A stretch of DNA of 58,248 bases from positions 1-58,248 of the forward strand of contig JARLHN010000013.1 of NCBI GenBank assembly GCA_031292255.1, read 5' to 3'. The notes under the pieces are model-generated. The model saw nothing but the letters and a program-made list of their open reading frames with translations, had not been told where the DNA came from and did not search any database. The DNA comes from Oryzomonas sp. (GTDB lineage: Bacteria; Desulfobacterota; Desulfuromonadia; Geobacterales; Pseudopelobacteraceae). The stretch's first letter is position 1. Each line of letters opens with the position of its first letter. Both the position numbers and the translations under genes were made by a program. Shown here one piece after another: positions 27,621-36,197 of the stretch.

Positions 27621-27867
27621 CCGGGGCTGCCCGAGAGCCACGCAGAAACTCTCTATCAGCGGGGATGGACGGGATATTCAGGATGCGCCGCGAATTGCCG
27701 ATCCTGTTTTTCTGTTTATCCCTGTTGTCATTTTGGTGCCCAGTGTTCTGTGCGGTCGGTTCGCCGCGGTAATTCCTTTTGAGTTTAAGCTCCTGGCATG
27801 GCACGGCGACGCAGCCACGGGCTGAAAGTACCTGAATGACAAGGAATGAATCAACAGCTCACCAGAT
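27621..27867. repeat. Intergenic region with a dispersed-repeat-like segment
   Basis: The stretch 27655-27735 (GGGGATGGACGGGATATTCAGG, split by a spacer, and ATCCTG-N-TTTATCCCTGTTGTCA) has the GGGATnnACAGGATnnA composition of short dispersed intergenic repeats found in many bacterial genomes. The minus-strand reading frame here is a by-product of the repeat. A GCAGCCACGGGCTGAAAG word at about 27810 resembles one at about 31648. Confidence 0.4.
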
Positions 27868-28917
27868 ATGACAACTCCTTCCATCGACATAATCGTCCCT
27901 GTCTGGAACAGCCCTTTTGAAACCCGTGCCTGTCTGTCGGCGATCCTTGGTCACTCTCCCGAGGCGCGCCTGATCATCGTCGATAACGGCAGCAGCCGGG
28001 AGACCGAACTGATGCTGGAGGAGTTCTCCGAGCCGCTGGGAGAACGCGGCCTGTTCATAAAGTCCGAGCGCAACATCGGGCTGGTGCCGGCTATCAACAG
28101 GGGGCTGGCGCGCTCAGACGGCGATTTTGCCGTCATCCTTCGGCCGCATGTGCTGGTCACGCACGGATGGCTGGAAGCACTCACGGCTGTTGCCGGGGAT
28201 CCCCGGGTCGGTATCGTCTCGCCGGTTTTCAGCGGCAGCGGGGCATCGCCGCTCTGTGCGGTCAACAACAGGCGCGATTGCTCGTCGCTCGATACCTTCG
28301 CGGTTTCGTTTTCGGCCCTGCTGCTGAAGAACGAGATGCGCATGCAGGCCGGTTTTTTCGACGAGGGGATGGATAACGGCGAGTGGTGCCTGACTGATTA
28401 CGTCCGTCGTGCGTGGAGCAAGGGGTATCGTACCTGCGCAACGTCACGCTCCCTCCTGATCAGCGGCCAGGAAACCGTCTTTGGTTCGGAGGAGCGCCGG
28501 CAGGGCCAGGCCCGCGCCAGCAGAGAGCGCTACCGGGGGCAGTGGGGCGCCACCCGACATTATTGCGTCTACTTCGGCCCGGATACGGATGTCAGCCCCC
28601 TTGCCGATGCCGTGGAAACCATTCTTGAGGGCTCCCGTCAGGGGCATCGCTTCACCCTGCTGCTGCATCACCGCCAGGCCAAGGAGTTTCGCCGCTGCGG
28701 CTGGAGTTGCCTGCACACCGGCATAGATCTGGTGCGGTTGTCCATGCTCATGCCGCAACGGGATCTGGTGCGCAAGCTGGGGGTGCTCCAGGGGGCTGCC
28801 CCCGGGATGACCATGGTGTGCTGGAAGGACGATGCGCCCTCTGCCGGCATGGAGATGGCCATGCCTTTCACGGGAATGGCCGCCACGATCAGGGATGCGT
28901 ATAGCGAGAATAAATGA
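27868..28917 (+). CDS. Glycosyltransferase family 2 protein
   Basis: A 349-residue protein. The N-terminal GT-A fold is recognised by DIIVPVWNSPFETRACLSAI, LIIVDNGSSRET and ERNIGLVPAINRGLARSDGDFAVIL. The DXD-type site is replaced by a less clear RPHVL segment, and the acceptor region is EMRMQAGFFDEGMDNGEWCLTDYVRR. The C-terminal 100 residues have no known domain. It lies directly before gmhA, so a role in LPS core or another surface glycan is inferred. The ATG is preceded by a weak ribosome binding site. Cytoplasmic; no membrane segment. Confidence 0.85.
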   Translation: MTTPSIDIIVPVWNSPFETRACLSAILGHSPEARLIIVDNGSSRETELMLEEFSEPLGERGLFIKSERNIGLVPAINRGLARSDGDFAVILRPHVLVTHGWLEALTAVAGDPRVGIVSPVFSGSGASPLCAVNNRRDCSSLDTFAVSFSALLLKNEMRMQAGFFDEGMDNGEWCLTDYVRRAWSKGYRTCATSRSLLISGQETVFGSEERRQGQARASRERYRGQWGATRHYCVYFGPDTDVSPLADAVETILEGSRQGHRFTLLLHHRQAKEFRRCGWSCLHTGIDLVRLSMLMPQRDLVRKLGVLQGAAPGMTMVCWKDDAPSAGMEMAMPFTGMAATIRDAYSENK

Positions 28918-28953
28918 ACGCCGGGCCGCCCTGGTCCGAAACGGAGGTAGCTC

Positions 28954-29523
28954 ATGGTTGCTGATGTGACGAAACAGTTCCAGGCCCACCGCGCGCTGTT
29001 CGAGGCCATGGAGCGCGATATGGCGCCGTTGATTGCCGAGATGGCTGCCATGCTGACCGATACCCTAAGCAAGGGAGGGAAGCTCCTGGTGATGGGCAAC
29101 GGAGGTTCAGCGGCCGATGCCCAACATTTCGCGGCCGAGATCGTCGGACGTTTCAAGCTGGAACGCCGGGCGTTGCCGGCCGTGGCGCTCTCCACCGACA
29201 CCTCCATCCTGACCGCTATCGGCAACGATTACGGCTTCGAGGCCGTTTTCAGCCGCCAGGTCGAGGCCCTTGCCGCGCCGGGCGATATGGTGGTCGGCAT
29301 CTCCACCAGCGGCAACTCCCCCAATGTGCTCAAGGCTCTTCAACTGGCGCGGGAACGCGGCTGCCGCGTTGTTGGCCTGCTGGGGCGTGACGGCGGGAGC
29401 ATCAAGGCTGTCTGCAACTTGGCGCTGGTTGTCCCGTCCGACGATACCCCCCGCATCCAGGAGGGACACATCACCATCATCCACATCGTCTGCGACCTGG
29501 TGGAAAAAGCGCTGTTCGGGTAA
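28954..29523 (+). CDS. gmhA: Sedoheptulose-7-phosphate isomerase
   Basis: A 189-residue SIS-domain protein that converts sedoheptulose 7-phosphate to D-glycero-manno-heptose 7-phosphate for the LPS inner core. Signatures are [28 protein letters not shown], the SIS core [16 protein letters not shown], and the C-terminal [15 protein letters not shown] (catalytic Glu and metal His). The ATG has ACGGAGGTAG upstream. It follows the glycosyltransferase by 36 bases. The substrate is inferred from the strong match. Confidence 0.95.
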   Translation: MVADVTKQFQAHRALFEAMERDMAPLIAEMAAMLTDTLSKGGKLLVMGNGGSAADAQHFAAEIVGRFKLERRALPAVALSTDTSILTAIGNDYGFEAVFSRQVEALAAPGDMVVGISTSGNSPNVLKALQLARERGCRVVGLLGRDGGSIKAVCNLALVVPSDDTPRIQEGHITIIHIVCDLVEKALFG

Positions 29524-29532
29524 TTGATTTTG

Positions 29533-29554
29533 CTTCCCCCTTTGCTAAGGTGGG
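29533..29554. repeat. Short dispersed C5-T3 repeat remnant
   Basis: CTTCCCCCTTTGCTAAGGTG: a decayed copy of the family at 18153, 20920, 22385 and 22975. Confidence 0.45.
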
Positions 29555-29582
29555 AACCCACAACAACATGGAAGGTTCTGAA

Positions 29583-30539
29583 ATGAAGCTCCAGCCTATC
29601 GATCTCGCCGCCGTCACGACCTACCCCATTGCCGAACGCCGGAACAAGGTTTCCCTTGCCCGTGATTTTGCCGCTGCAATCACGCCCGGAATGACCGTTG
29701 CCGACCTGCTGGCGGCCATGCCCAAGCAGTTGGGCGCCGAGGATCTCAATGCGGCCATTAACGCGATCGTAGCGGCCCGCCGCAAGGGTAAGCCGGTGGT
29801 GATCGGCATTGGTGGCCATGTCGTTAAATGTGGCCTGCAACCGGTGCTGAAGGCGCTGATCGACGCCGATGTGGTGACTGCGGTTGCCATGAACGGTTCC
29901 GCCTCGATCCACGACTACGAGATATCGCTGATCGGAGAGACCAGCGAGGATGTGGGTGCCGTGCTTCACTGCGGTACCTTCGGCATGGCCGAAGAGACCG
30001 GACGGGACATCAACCGGGCGCTCAAGGCCGGCTGTGCCGAGGGGGTGGGGTACGGCGAAGCGCTCGGGCGCTTCATCGTGGAAAACCGCAACCCCCATGC
30101 CGGGGCCAGCCTGCTGGCGGCCTGCCATGTCAAGGACATTCCCGCCACGGTGCATGTGGCCGTAGGTACCGACATCATCCATCAGCACCCGGAGGCTGAC
30201 GGCGCCGTGCTGGGACAGGCCACGTTCACCGATTTCCGACTGTTCACCTCCGTGGTGGCGACACTTGGCGATGGAGGGGTCTTCATCAATATCGGCAGCG
30301 CCGTGATCATGCCGGAGGTGTTTCTCAAGGCGCTCTCCATTGCGCAGAACATGGGTTTTCATGTGGACCATTTCACCACCGTCAATTTCGATATGCAGCA
30401 GCATTACCGTCCGTTGCAAAATGTGGTCAAGCGTCCGACCGCAGGCGACAGCCGCGGCTTGGCGATTACCGGTCACCACGAAATCATGATTCCGCTCCTC
30501 GCGGCAGGGGTTCTGGACAAAATCGGCGCTACACGGTGA
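29583..30539 (+). CDS. Conserved protein, deoxyhypusine-synthase-like fold
   Basis: A 318-residue soluble protein (start MKLQPIDLAAVTTYPIAERR at 29583; the longer frame has no ribosome binding site). The sequence has Rossmann-type glycine-rich segments (GKPVVIGIGGHVVKCGLQPVL; VGYGEALGRFIVENR) and an active-site-like HPEADGAV and FHVDHFTTVNFDMQQHYRP. The overall appearance recalls the deoxyhypusine-synthase superfamily, which binds NAD, but the catalytic lysine cannot be identified with confidence. Bacterial homologues are often annotated as hypothetical proteins next to LPS-heptose genes. It follows gmhA by 60 bases, so a link to sugar-nucleotide or polyamine metabolism is inference. Confidence 0.6.
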   Translation: MKLQPIDLAAVTTYPIAERRNKVSLARDFAAAITPGMTVADLLAAMPKQLGAEDLNAAINAIVAARRKGKPVVIGIGGHVVKCGLQPVLKALIDADVVTAVAMNGSASIHDYEISLIGETSEDVGAVLHCGTFGMAEETGRDINRALKAGCAEGVGYGEALGRFIVENRNPHAGASLLAACHVKDIPATVHVAVGTDIIHQHPEADGAVLGQATFTDFRLFTSVVATLGDGGVFINIGSAVIMPEVFLKALSIAQNMGFHVDHFTTVNFDMQQHYRPLQNVVKRPTAGDSRGLAITGHHEIMIPLLAAGVLDKIGATR

Positions 30540-30620
30540 AACATTAGTTTGAATTATTCCAAACTTGTTTTATACTGTGAAATACCGTAGTAGGCTTGAA
30601 AATGTTATCCGGAGAAAAAA

Positions 30621-31016
30621 ATGACCCTGCCCGGAATTGTGCTGATCATCATCACGGCGGTGCTATGCATCTTGATTATGGCTTTCATTCCGACCCTCAT
30701 GGCCGTGAAGCGGGCGGCGGTTTCCCTGAGCTCGCTGTCGGACATGATCCATTCGGAGCTGAAACCGGTCATCCATGAGTTGACCGCGGTTTTGGCCGAA
30801 CTGAAGGTCGTCGGCGGCGGCGTGGCCGAGCATACCGACGATGTCAAGCGCTTCATGACGGCGCTGGGCGAAACCGGAGACAACCTCCACACCATCAACC
30901 GGTCGGTAGGGATCGTTACCGGAGTGCTCAGTACCACATCGGCATGGGCGGTCGGCGCCAAGGTTGCGGGTAAGTATCTGTTTGAACGCTATCTCAAAAA
31001 ACGGGGAGGAAAATGA
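30621..31016 (+). CDS. DUF948 membrane protein
   Basis: A 131-residue protein with one N-terminal transmembrane segment (GIVLIIITAVLCILIMAFIPTL). A long amphipathic helix follows (roughly 27-100), then a short glycine/alanine segment and a basic tail (FERYLKKRGGK). This matches DUF948, small membrane-anchored coiled-coil proteins. ATG with CGGAGAAAAAA upstream. The stop overlaps the ATG of the following YtxH gene (ATGA), so both are made together; DUF948-YtxH pairs occur widely, often linked to stress response. Confidence 0.85.
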   Translation: MTLPGIVLIIITAVLCILIMAFIPTLMAVKRAAVSLSSLSDMIHSELKPVIHELTAVLAELKVVGGGVAEHTDDVKRFMTALGETGDNLHTINRSVGIVTGVLSTTSAWAVGAKVAGKYLFERYLKKRGGK

Positions 31017-31333
31017 CCATGTCTGACGAGGAAAAAGGAATTTCCGCAGGAACGGTGATGGTGTCATTTCTGGCCGGAGCAGCTCTCGGCGCCGGACTCG
31101 CGTTGCTGTATGCGCCCAAGAGCGGCAAGGAGATGCGAGAGACCATCGCCGATCTGACCGATGATGCGGTCGACAAGATCAAGGAATACGCCAAAGAGGC
31201 CCAGGATAAGATCAAGACGGCCATCGAGGACGGCAAGGACACCATTGTGGAGAAGAAGAGCATTCTGGCGTCGGCCATCGAAGCCGGCAGGGAAGCGATG
31301 CACCGAGAGAAGGAACGCGTCGCAACGCCTTGA
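31013..31333 (+). CDS. YtxH domain protein
   Basis: A 106-residue protein. It opens with a hydrophobic membrane segment rich in Gly/Ala (VMVSFLAGAALGAGLALLYAPKSGKEMRE, which includes the YtxH hallmark LLYAPKSGKE). A long charged helix follows (residues 45-95), as in YtxH/general-stress proteins. GGAGG lies 5 bases before the overlapping start codon. It is translationally coupled to DUF948. Terminated about 25 bases after the stop. Confidence 0.85.
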   Translation: MTMSDEEKGISAGTVMVSFLAGAALGAGLALLYAPKSGKEMRETIADLTDDAVDKIKEYAKEAQDKIKTAIEDGKDTIVEKKSILASAIEAGREAMHREKERVATP

Positions 31334-31354
31334 TGACTGATGTGAAGTCGAGAA

Positions 31355-31378
31355 AAGCCCACTACGGTGGGTTTTTTT
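31355..31378 (+). terminator. Intrinsic terminator after DUF948-YtxH
   Basis: CCCAC-TACG-GTGGG stem-loop (31358-31371) followed by seven T. Confidence 0.85.
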
Positions 31379-31569
31379 AGTTTGCTGCACCCTGGCCCTG
31401 CTGCCGGTCTTCATGGTGTGGATCCACACCAGTCGGATCATCGTCCTGGCCGGGCTGGAGTTTGTCGGTTATCCTCAACAGGGCATCCCAGCCACAACCC
31501 CGCCTGCAATGGGGGAGGGGGACGAGGGTGTGCTTCGTGAACGCCTATGCCGCAAGGCTTTGCCCGCCA

Positions 31570-31598
31570 TTGACTTTCTTTTGAAACTCCTCTATAAT
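31570..31598 (+). promoter_or_regulatory. Sigma-70-type promoter for the MltD-like gene
   Basis: TTGACT at 31570-31575, a 17-base spacer, and a perfect TATAAT at 31593-31598. Predicted transcript start near 31605, giving a leader of about 150 bases before the coding start at 31757. Confidence 0.75.
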
Positions 31599-31604
31599 TC
31601 TAAA

Positions 31605-31756
31605 ACTTTATCGAACACGATGTCGGGATTCCGGTAACTGCACAGCCATGGGCTGAAAGCGACAGAGGCTATTGAACCTTCAAGCCGAAGTGTTTTCGAG
31701 ATGTCCATGCCGTCAGCCCTGATGAGTCACGGCGTTTATGTTTTCAGGGAAATCGT
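31605..31756 (+). promoter_or_regulatory. Long structured leader of the MltD-like gene (candidate riboswitch)
   Basis: About 152 untranslated bases with several helices: GGGATTCCGGTAACTGCACAG, the CAGCC/GGGCTG hairpin at about 31650, GGCT-N-AGCC at 31675-31700 and a GCCGT/ACGGC pairing at 31712-31733. Words such as GGGCTGAAAG, AAGCCGAA and CCGTCAGC recall the c-di-AMP (ydaO-yuaA) class, which often controls cell-wall hydrolases. The match to the consensus is partial and unverified. Confidence 0.35.
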
Positions 31757-33241
31757 ATGATGCATATCATCATAGCCATACTCCTCGTTCTCTGCTCGTT
31801 TCCGGCAGGCGCTACCGAGCCGGTCCAGCCTCTTCTGGCCGAGTTGACCAACCCGGCCGTACCGGCGCTGCCCGCATTGGAACAGGTGGCGCTCGTCCCG
31901 CGCGACGAGTTGACGGATGAAGAGGAACCACAGCAGGACGTCAGTGAACTTTTTACGCTCGAAGAACTTAAGGACAAAGCGGACGACGCTGGCGAATTGA
32001 CCCTGCCCGATGTAGATCTCCCCCAAGCCGATATTCCCCTGGCCCTCAACAGCAAAGTCGAATATTTCCTCACCTATTTTCAGACCAGAGGCAAGCAATC
32101 CTTCTCCCGCTGGCTCTCCCGTTCGTCCCGCTACATCCCCATGATGAAAGAGGTTCTCAAGCACGAAGGGATGCCGGAAGACCTGGTCTTCGTGGCCATG
32201 ATCGAGAGCGGTTTCCATATGCATGCCCGCTCGGTGGCCAATGCCGTGGGGCCGTGGCAGTTTATCTCCGGCACCGGCCGGCGGTATTCCCTGCGTATCG
32301 ACCAGTGGATCGACGAACGCAAGGACCCGCTCAAGGCAACGGTCGCTGCCGCACTGTACCTGAAAGAGCTTTACGGCATGTTCAACGGCGACTGGTATCT
32401 GGCGGCCGCCGGCTATAATGCCGGCGAAAACAAGATACTGCACGCCATCAGCATGTACAATACCAACGACTTCTGGGAACTCTCACGGGGTTCCTATCTC
32501 AAGCGCGAGACCAAGGAGTATGTCCCCAAACTGCTTGCCGCTGCCATAATTGCCAAGGATCCCGCCCATTACGGTTTTTCCGACGTTGCCTACCTGCCGC
32601 CGATCGAGTTCGATACCGTCAAGGTCCCGTCGCGCACCGATCTGGAGCTGGTGGCCAAGCTGATCGGCACCACCTACGATACGGTCAAGGAGTTGAATCC
32701 TGCCCTGCGCCATTGGTGCACACCGCCCAATTATCCCGACTACGAACTGAAGATTCCCAAGGGGACAAAGCTGCAATTCGAGGCTGCTTACGATAAAATT
32801 CCCGAGGATCAGCGCTTCACCGAAAAGGTGCTTTACACGCGTTATCGTGCCCGGAAAAAGGAGTCACTCAAGGTGATCGCACTCCGTTACAATACGACCC
32901 CGGATGTGCTGGCCGAATTGAACGGGCTCTCCGGGAAGAGCCGCATAGCCGGTAAGACGCTGGTTGTGCCGATCCGGCAGACGGTTGATTTCAGCCATGA
33001 GGGGCGTTCTGTCGTCGCTACGTCCAACAGTGCGCCCAAGGGTGGCTACGCCAAATATTATACCGTGAAGAAAGGCGATACCCTGTTTTCGCTCGCCAAG
33101 CGTTTCAATGTCTCATCCAAGCTCCTCTCGGTATGGAACAATCTGAAGCAAAGGGTTGCTCTTAGGCCGGGACGGCGCATCATCATTGCCAAGTTTATTG
33201 AAAAGAACGGAGCTATGGTTCCTGAAGCACAGAATAGCTGA
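31757..33241 (+). CDS. MltD-like membrane-associated lytic transglycosylase with LysM repeats
   Basis: A 494-residue envelope protein with an N-terminal signal peptide (MMHIIIAILLVLCSFPAGA). The SLT transglycosylase domain spans about residues 125-265: the catalytic Glu in VFVAMIESGFHMHA, then AVGPWQFISGTGR and LAAAGYNAGENKI. Two LysM peptidoglycan-binding modules follow, the first around 365-410 (ESLKVIALRYNTTPDVLAELN) and the second around 430-475 (YYTVKKGDTLFSLAKRFNV). It cuts peptidoglycan glycan strands non-hydrolytically, as MltD does. It has its own strong promoter and long leader, and a downstream membrane TPR gene 40 bases away may be co-transcribed. Confidence 0.92.
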   Translation: MMHIIIAILLVLCSFPAGATEPVQPLLAELTNPAVPALPALEQVALVPRDELTDEEEPQQDVSELFTLEELKDKADDAGELTLPDVDLPQADIPLALNSKVEYFLTYFQTRGKQSFSRWLSRSSRYIPMMKEVLKHEGMPEDLVFVAMIESGFHMHARSVANAVGPWQFISGTGRRYSLRIDQWIDERKDPLKATVAAALYLKELYGMFNGDWYLAAAGYNAGENKILHAISMYNTNDFWELSRGSYLKRETKEYVPKLLAAAIIAKDPAHYGFSDVAYLPPIEFDTVKVPSRTDLELVAKLIGTTYDTVKELNPALRHWCTPPNYPDYELKIPKGTKLQFEAAYDKIPEDQRFTEKVLYTRYRARKKESLKVIALRYNTTPDVLAELNGLSGKSRIAGKTLVVPIRQTVDFSHEGRSVVATSNSAPKGGYAKYYTVKKGDTLFSLAKRFNVSSKLLSVWNNLKQRVALRPGRRIIIAKFIEKNGAMVPEAQNS

Positions 33242-33281
33242 TTTTTTCGCCTTGTCCGTCTCACCATGAAAGGAAGGACCG

Positions 33282-34022
33282 ATGTATAATATCCTCATTT
33301 CCGCCGCGTCGGGCGTGGCGTTGTTTCTGCTGCTGCTCTTTGCCGTCAAGCTCCCCTGGTGGGTGTCGCTCCTGCTCGGCCTGGTGGTCTTCAGCGTGGC
33401 CTTCCTGCTCATCTCCCGTGTCATCATGAAGAGGGTCATGGTTTCCATTGAAACCGCCGGCAAGGACCTCCAGGCGCAACCACCGCGCTTTGAAAAGGCT
33501 GTCCGCGAATTGAAGGAGGCACTGCAATACGGTAAATGGCAGATCTACGTGGAAGGACAGGTCAACTCCCAAATCGGCATGATCTACTACATGAAGCGCG
33601 ATTTTTCCAACGCCTTCCCGTTTCTTGAAAAGTCGTTCTTCAAGAACTGGGCAGCCATGGCTATGCTGGCCATCTGCTACATGAAGCGCCAGAAGAAGGA
33701 CAAGATGATCGCTACCTTTGAGAAGGCGGTCCAGTGGAATTCGAAGGAGTCGCTGCTCTGGGGCTTGTACGCCTATTGCCTGAACGAATGCGGCGATGTG
33801 TCGAAGGCCAAGGAGGTTATGGGGAGGGGATTGAAGAAGCTGCCCGGCGACGGGCCGCTCAAGGATAACCTTGAATGCCTCGAACAGGGGAAGAAGATGA
33901 AGATGAGAAGCTACGGCGACATGTGGTTCCAGTTCCACCTGGAGAGCCTCGGGGCCTTGCAGAAACACCAGATGGCAGCCATGGGCGGTCGCATGCAGCG
34001 CCGCATGGTGGCCAGAAGGTAG
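33282..34022 (+). CDS. Membrane-anchored tetratricopeptide-like protein
   Basis: A 246-residue protein. Two adjacent hydrophobic helices at the N-terminus (SGVALFLLLLFAVKL and WWVSLLLGLVVFSVAFLLI) anchor it. The cytoplasmic part has a helical-hairpin series resembling TPR motifs (for example WQIYVEGQVNSQIGMIYYMKRDFSNAFPFLEKSF), with a Met/Arg-rich tail. GAAAGGAAGG lies before the ATG. It sits 40 bases after the MltD-like gene, so a role in envelope or peptidoglycan homeostasis is inferred from context only. Confidence 0.75.
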   Translation: MYNILISAASGVALFLLLLFAVKLPWWVSLLLGLVVFSVAFLLISRVIMKRVMVSIETAGKDLQAQPPRFEKAVRELKEALQYGKWQIYVEGQVNSQIGMIYYMKRDFSNAFPFLEKSFFKNWAAMAMLAICYMKRQKKDKMIATFEKAVQWNSKESLLWGLYAYCLNECGDVSKAKEVMGRGLKKLPGDGPLKDNLECLEQGKKMKMRSYGDMWFQFHLESLGALQKHQMAAMGGRMQRRMVARR

Positions 34023-34060
34023 TAATCTCTACTCACCCTGCTCTGTATATAACCCCTTTG

Positions 34061-34085
34061 AAAGCCGTCGCGAGACGGCTTTTTT
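34061..34085 (+). terminator. Intrinsic terminator
   Basis: AAAGCCGTC-GCGA-GACGGCTTT stem-loop running into a T-tract, ending the MltD/TPR unit. Confidence 0.88.
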
Positions 34086-34203
34086 GATTTCTCGTCAAAA
34101 TATCGTACTATTATACTGCAAATACGAAATTCCAAAGCCGGCATGTTCGGCCAACGGCATAGGGATGCTTATTGAGGCAGTGGAGCGCCAGAGGGGGAGC
34201 ATC

Positions 34204-34674
34204 ATGAAGGTAAAGGTGTGCGTAGTGTCGGCCGGGCTTGGCCTGATGGCAGCGGCTCTCGGGGTGGTTCAGCAGGCCTGGGCCACGTTGGGGGGATCCG
34301 CCGATTCGGTTGCAACGGATCGCAAGGCGCTTTCGGCAGTGCAGCGCGCCACAACGGTCAAGCCGGGTTATACGGTCCAGGAGATCATATCCGATGCAAC
34401 CCATGTGCGGGAATACGTGTCGTTGGAAGGGATTGTGTTTGCAATCGCCTGGAACGGGTTTATGCCTCCCGACCTTACGAAACTGCTGGGTTCCTATGCC
34501 GCTGAATATCAGCAGGCATTACAGAACACCCCTCGCCAGACAGGGGTGAGGCATCAGCACGTACAGGGAAAAAGGGTCATTGTGGAAAAGTGGGGACATA
34601 TGCGGAACCTGCAAGGGCGGGCGTATGTCCCTGTCTTGGTGCCTTCGGGGGTGAGCCTTGATGACATCAAATAA
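34204..34674 (+). CDS. DUF2844 family secreted protein
   Basis: A 156-residue protein with a signal peptide (MKVKVCVVSAGLGLMAAALGVVQQAWA, cleavage after AWA). The start at 34204 is chosen because it begins the signal peptide and follows GGGAGC. The mature part begins with ATLGGSADSVATDRKAL, the conserved DUF2844 start, and later has the conserved hydrophobic segment EYVSLEGIVFAIAWNGFMPPDLTKLLGSY. Function unknown. It overlaps the next gene by 14 bases; DUF2844 and DUF3443 genes are regularly adjacent, so the products probably act together in the envelope. Confidence 0.8.
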   Translation: MKVKVCVVSAGLGLMAAALGVVQQAWATLGGSADSVATDRKALSAVQRATTVKPGYTVQEIISDATHVREYVSLEGIVFAIAWNGFMPPDLTKLLGSYAAEYQQALQNTPRQTGVRHQHVQGKRVIVEKWGHMRNLQGRAYVPVLVPSGVSLDDIK

Positions 34675-35869
34675 GACAGTCATGTTCCCGCTTTTCATAC
34701 TCATGGTGCTCGCCGGTTGTGGCGGCTCAGGGGGCGGTTCCGGCTCGCCGGGTCCCCCGGTAGTGGGTCCGCCCGTTATAGGGAACAACGTGCTGACCAT
34801 AACCGTTAACGGCTCTCTCTGCTCGGATAACCCCTCCTATCTCAACGAACCGTGCGTCAGTGTCACGATTTGTTCCCCCGGTTCAACCAACTGCCAGACG
34901 ATCGACGACATACTCCTCGATACCGGAAGCTATGGGTTGCGTATCTTTAATCAGGCGGTTACTGTTCCGCTCACTCAAGTGACGTCAGGTTCCGGATTGT
35001 TGGCCGAGTGTGTCCAGTTCGGAGATGGCAGTTCTATGTGGGGTCCGGTGCAGATGGCAAATGTTATTCTGGGAAATGAGCCGGCGGTTCAGATCCCCAT
35101 TCATGTCGTCGACCAGGGTTTCGGAACGCCGTCCACTCTCTGCACGAGTCCAAACTCCAGGCCGGACACCAGTCCTTTCGAAGCCAACTACAATGGAATT
35201 CTCGGAGTAGGCCCCTTTGCACAGGATAGCGGACAGTATTTTTCCTGTAGCGGGGCTGCAAGCGGATCGCCATGTACAGCGACAACACCAAACGCCAAAG
35301 TCATAAACCCGGTTGCAGCGCTCCCAGTCGGGGGTGACAATAACGGCGTGATAGTGCAACTGCCGAGCGTTCCCGCGGACGGGGCGGGTTCAGCCAGCGG
35401 TTCGCTCATATTGGGTATCGGCACCCAGACCAACAACACTGTGCCTTCCGGGGTGACGGCCTATGGTGTCGATCAAGTCGCCGAATTTACCACCATCTTC
35501 AACAGTACCCAGTACGCCAGCTTCATCGATACCGGCTCGAACGGGCTCTTCTTCCCAAGCCCCTCGGCGACCCAGCTTCCTTCCTGTCCCACTCCCAATA
35601 CTGTCTGGTTCTGCCCCCCGGCCGCAAACGGCTTTTCAGCGTCCGCAACCAATACCGGCGCAAGCGGTTCGCCAAGCGGGATTGTTAACTTCCTGATCGG
35701 CAATGCCGACAACCTGTTTAACACGTCAAACCTGGTGTTCGGCGAACTAGGCGGCAAAGCGGTAAACATCTTTGATTGGGGGCTGCCCTTTTTCTTCGGG
35801 CGAAGCGTCTTCGTTGGGATCGATGGGACGAGTTCGAGCCTGGGAACAGGTCCATACTGGGCGTACTGA
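34661..35869 (+). CDS. DUF3443 lipoprotein with pepsin-like aspartic protease signature
   Basis: A 402-residue lipoprotein: the lipobox LAGC puts the acylated Cys at residue 20, followed by a Gly/Pro/Ser linker. The rest is the DUF3443 domain. Two DTGS motifs are present, at 87-90 (LLDTGSYGLRIF) and 290-293 (FIDTGSNGLFFP). Between them are FGDGSSMWGPVQ (flap-like), YNGILGVGPFAQDSG and GSLILGIG, which match the order of pepsin-family landmarks. Two-lobed aspartic proteases carry one DTG per lobe, so a protease fold is inferred; catalysis is not shown. The ATG at 34661 is preferred to an adjacent TTG. It overlaps the DUF2844 gene. Confidence 0.8.
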   Translation: MTSNKTVMFPLFILMVLAGCGGSGGGSGSPGPPVVGPPVIGNNVLTITVNGSLCSDNPSYLNEPCVSVTICSPGSTNCQTIDDILLDTGSYGLRIFNQAVTVPLTQVTSGSGLLAECVQFGDGSSMWGPVQMANVILGNEPAVQIPIHVVDQGFGTPSTLCTSPNSRPDTSPFEANYNGILGVGPFAQDSGQYFSCSGAASGSPCTATTPNAKVINPVAALPVGGDNNGVIVQLPSVPADGAGSASGSLILGIGTQTNNTVPSGVTAYGVDQVAEFTTIFNSTQYASFIDTGSNGLFFPSPSATQLPSCPTPNTVWFCPPAANGFSASATNTGASGSPSGIVNFLIGNADNLFNTSNLVFGELGGKAVNIFDWGLPFFFGRSVFVGIDGTSSSLGTGPYWAY

Positions 35870-36197
35870 GCTACCGGCAAGAGGTAAGTGGTGGCCTTTT
35901 TTCGTCGTTGTCCGGGGACCGCTTTTCGATGCAATGAGCCTGCTCGGCATTCCTTATCGTGGGGCTCATACCACTGGGTTATGCGCTCGAGATGCCGGAT
36001 CAGGAATGCGCGCACTCGCGGAAGCCGCTGGATGAAATCATGCATTACGAAAAGTGGGGGTTGTGAGGTGGAAACGGAGCAAAACCTCCTTGCATTAGCA
36101 CCGGTGGTTTGATATATAATGAAAAGAAGGTTCGTAACGAAGAGATAAATAAGGTTTTTTTAACAAAGAGGCGGGACGGTCCGCCGGGAGGAAGGCC
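35870..36197. other. Intergenic region without a supported gene
   Basis: 328 bases. Short frames occur (for example 35888-36112) but lack ribosome binding sites and resemble no protein. AT content rises after 36100 (TATATAATGAAAAG at about 36112), where a promoter for the next small gene probably lies. Confidence 0.5.

Noticed and set aside
31413-31637. 74-codon frame between YtxH and the MltD-like gene
   Set aside because: No ribosome binding site, and it crosses the promoter of the MltD-like gene.
31705-31750. CTGATGAGTC word suggestive of a hammerhead ribozyme core
   Set aside because: No properly placed GAAA and no stem II or cleavage site could be folded around it.
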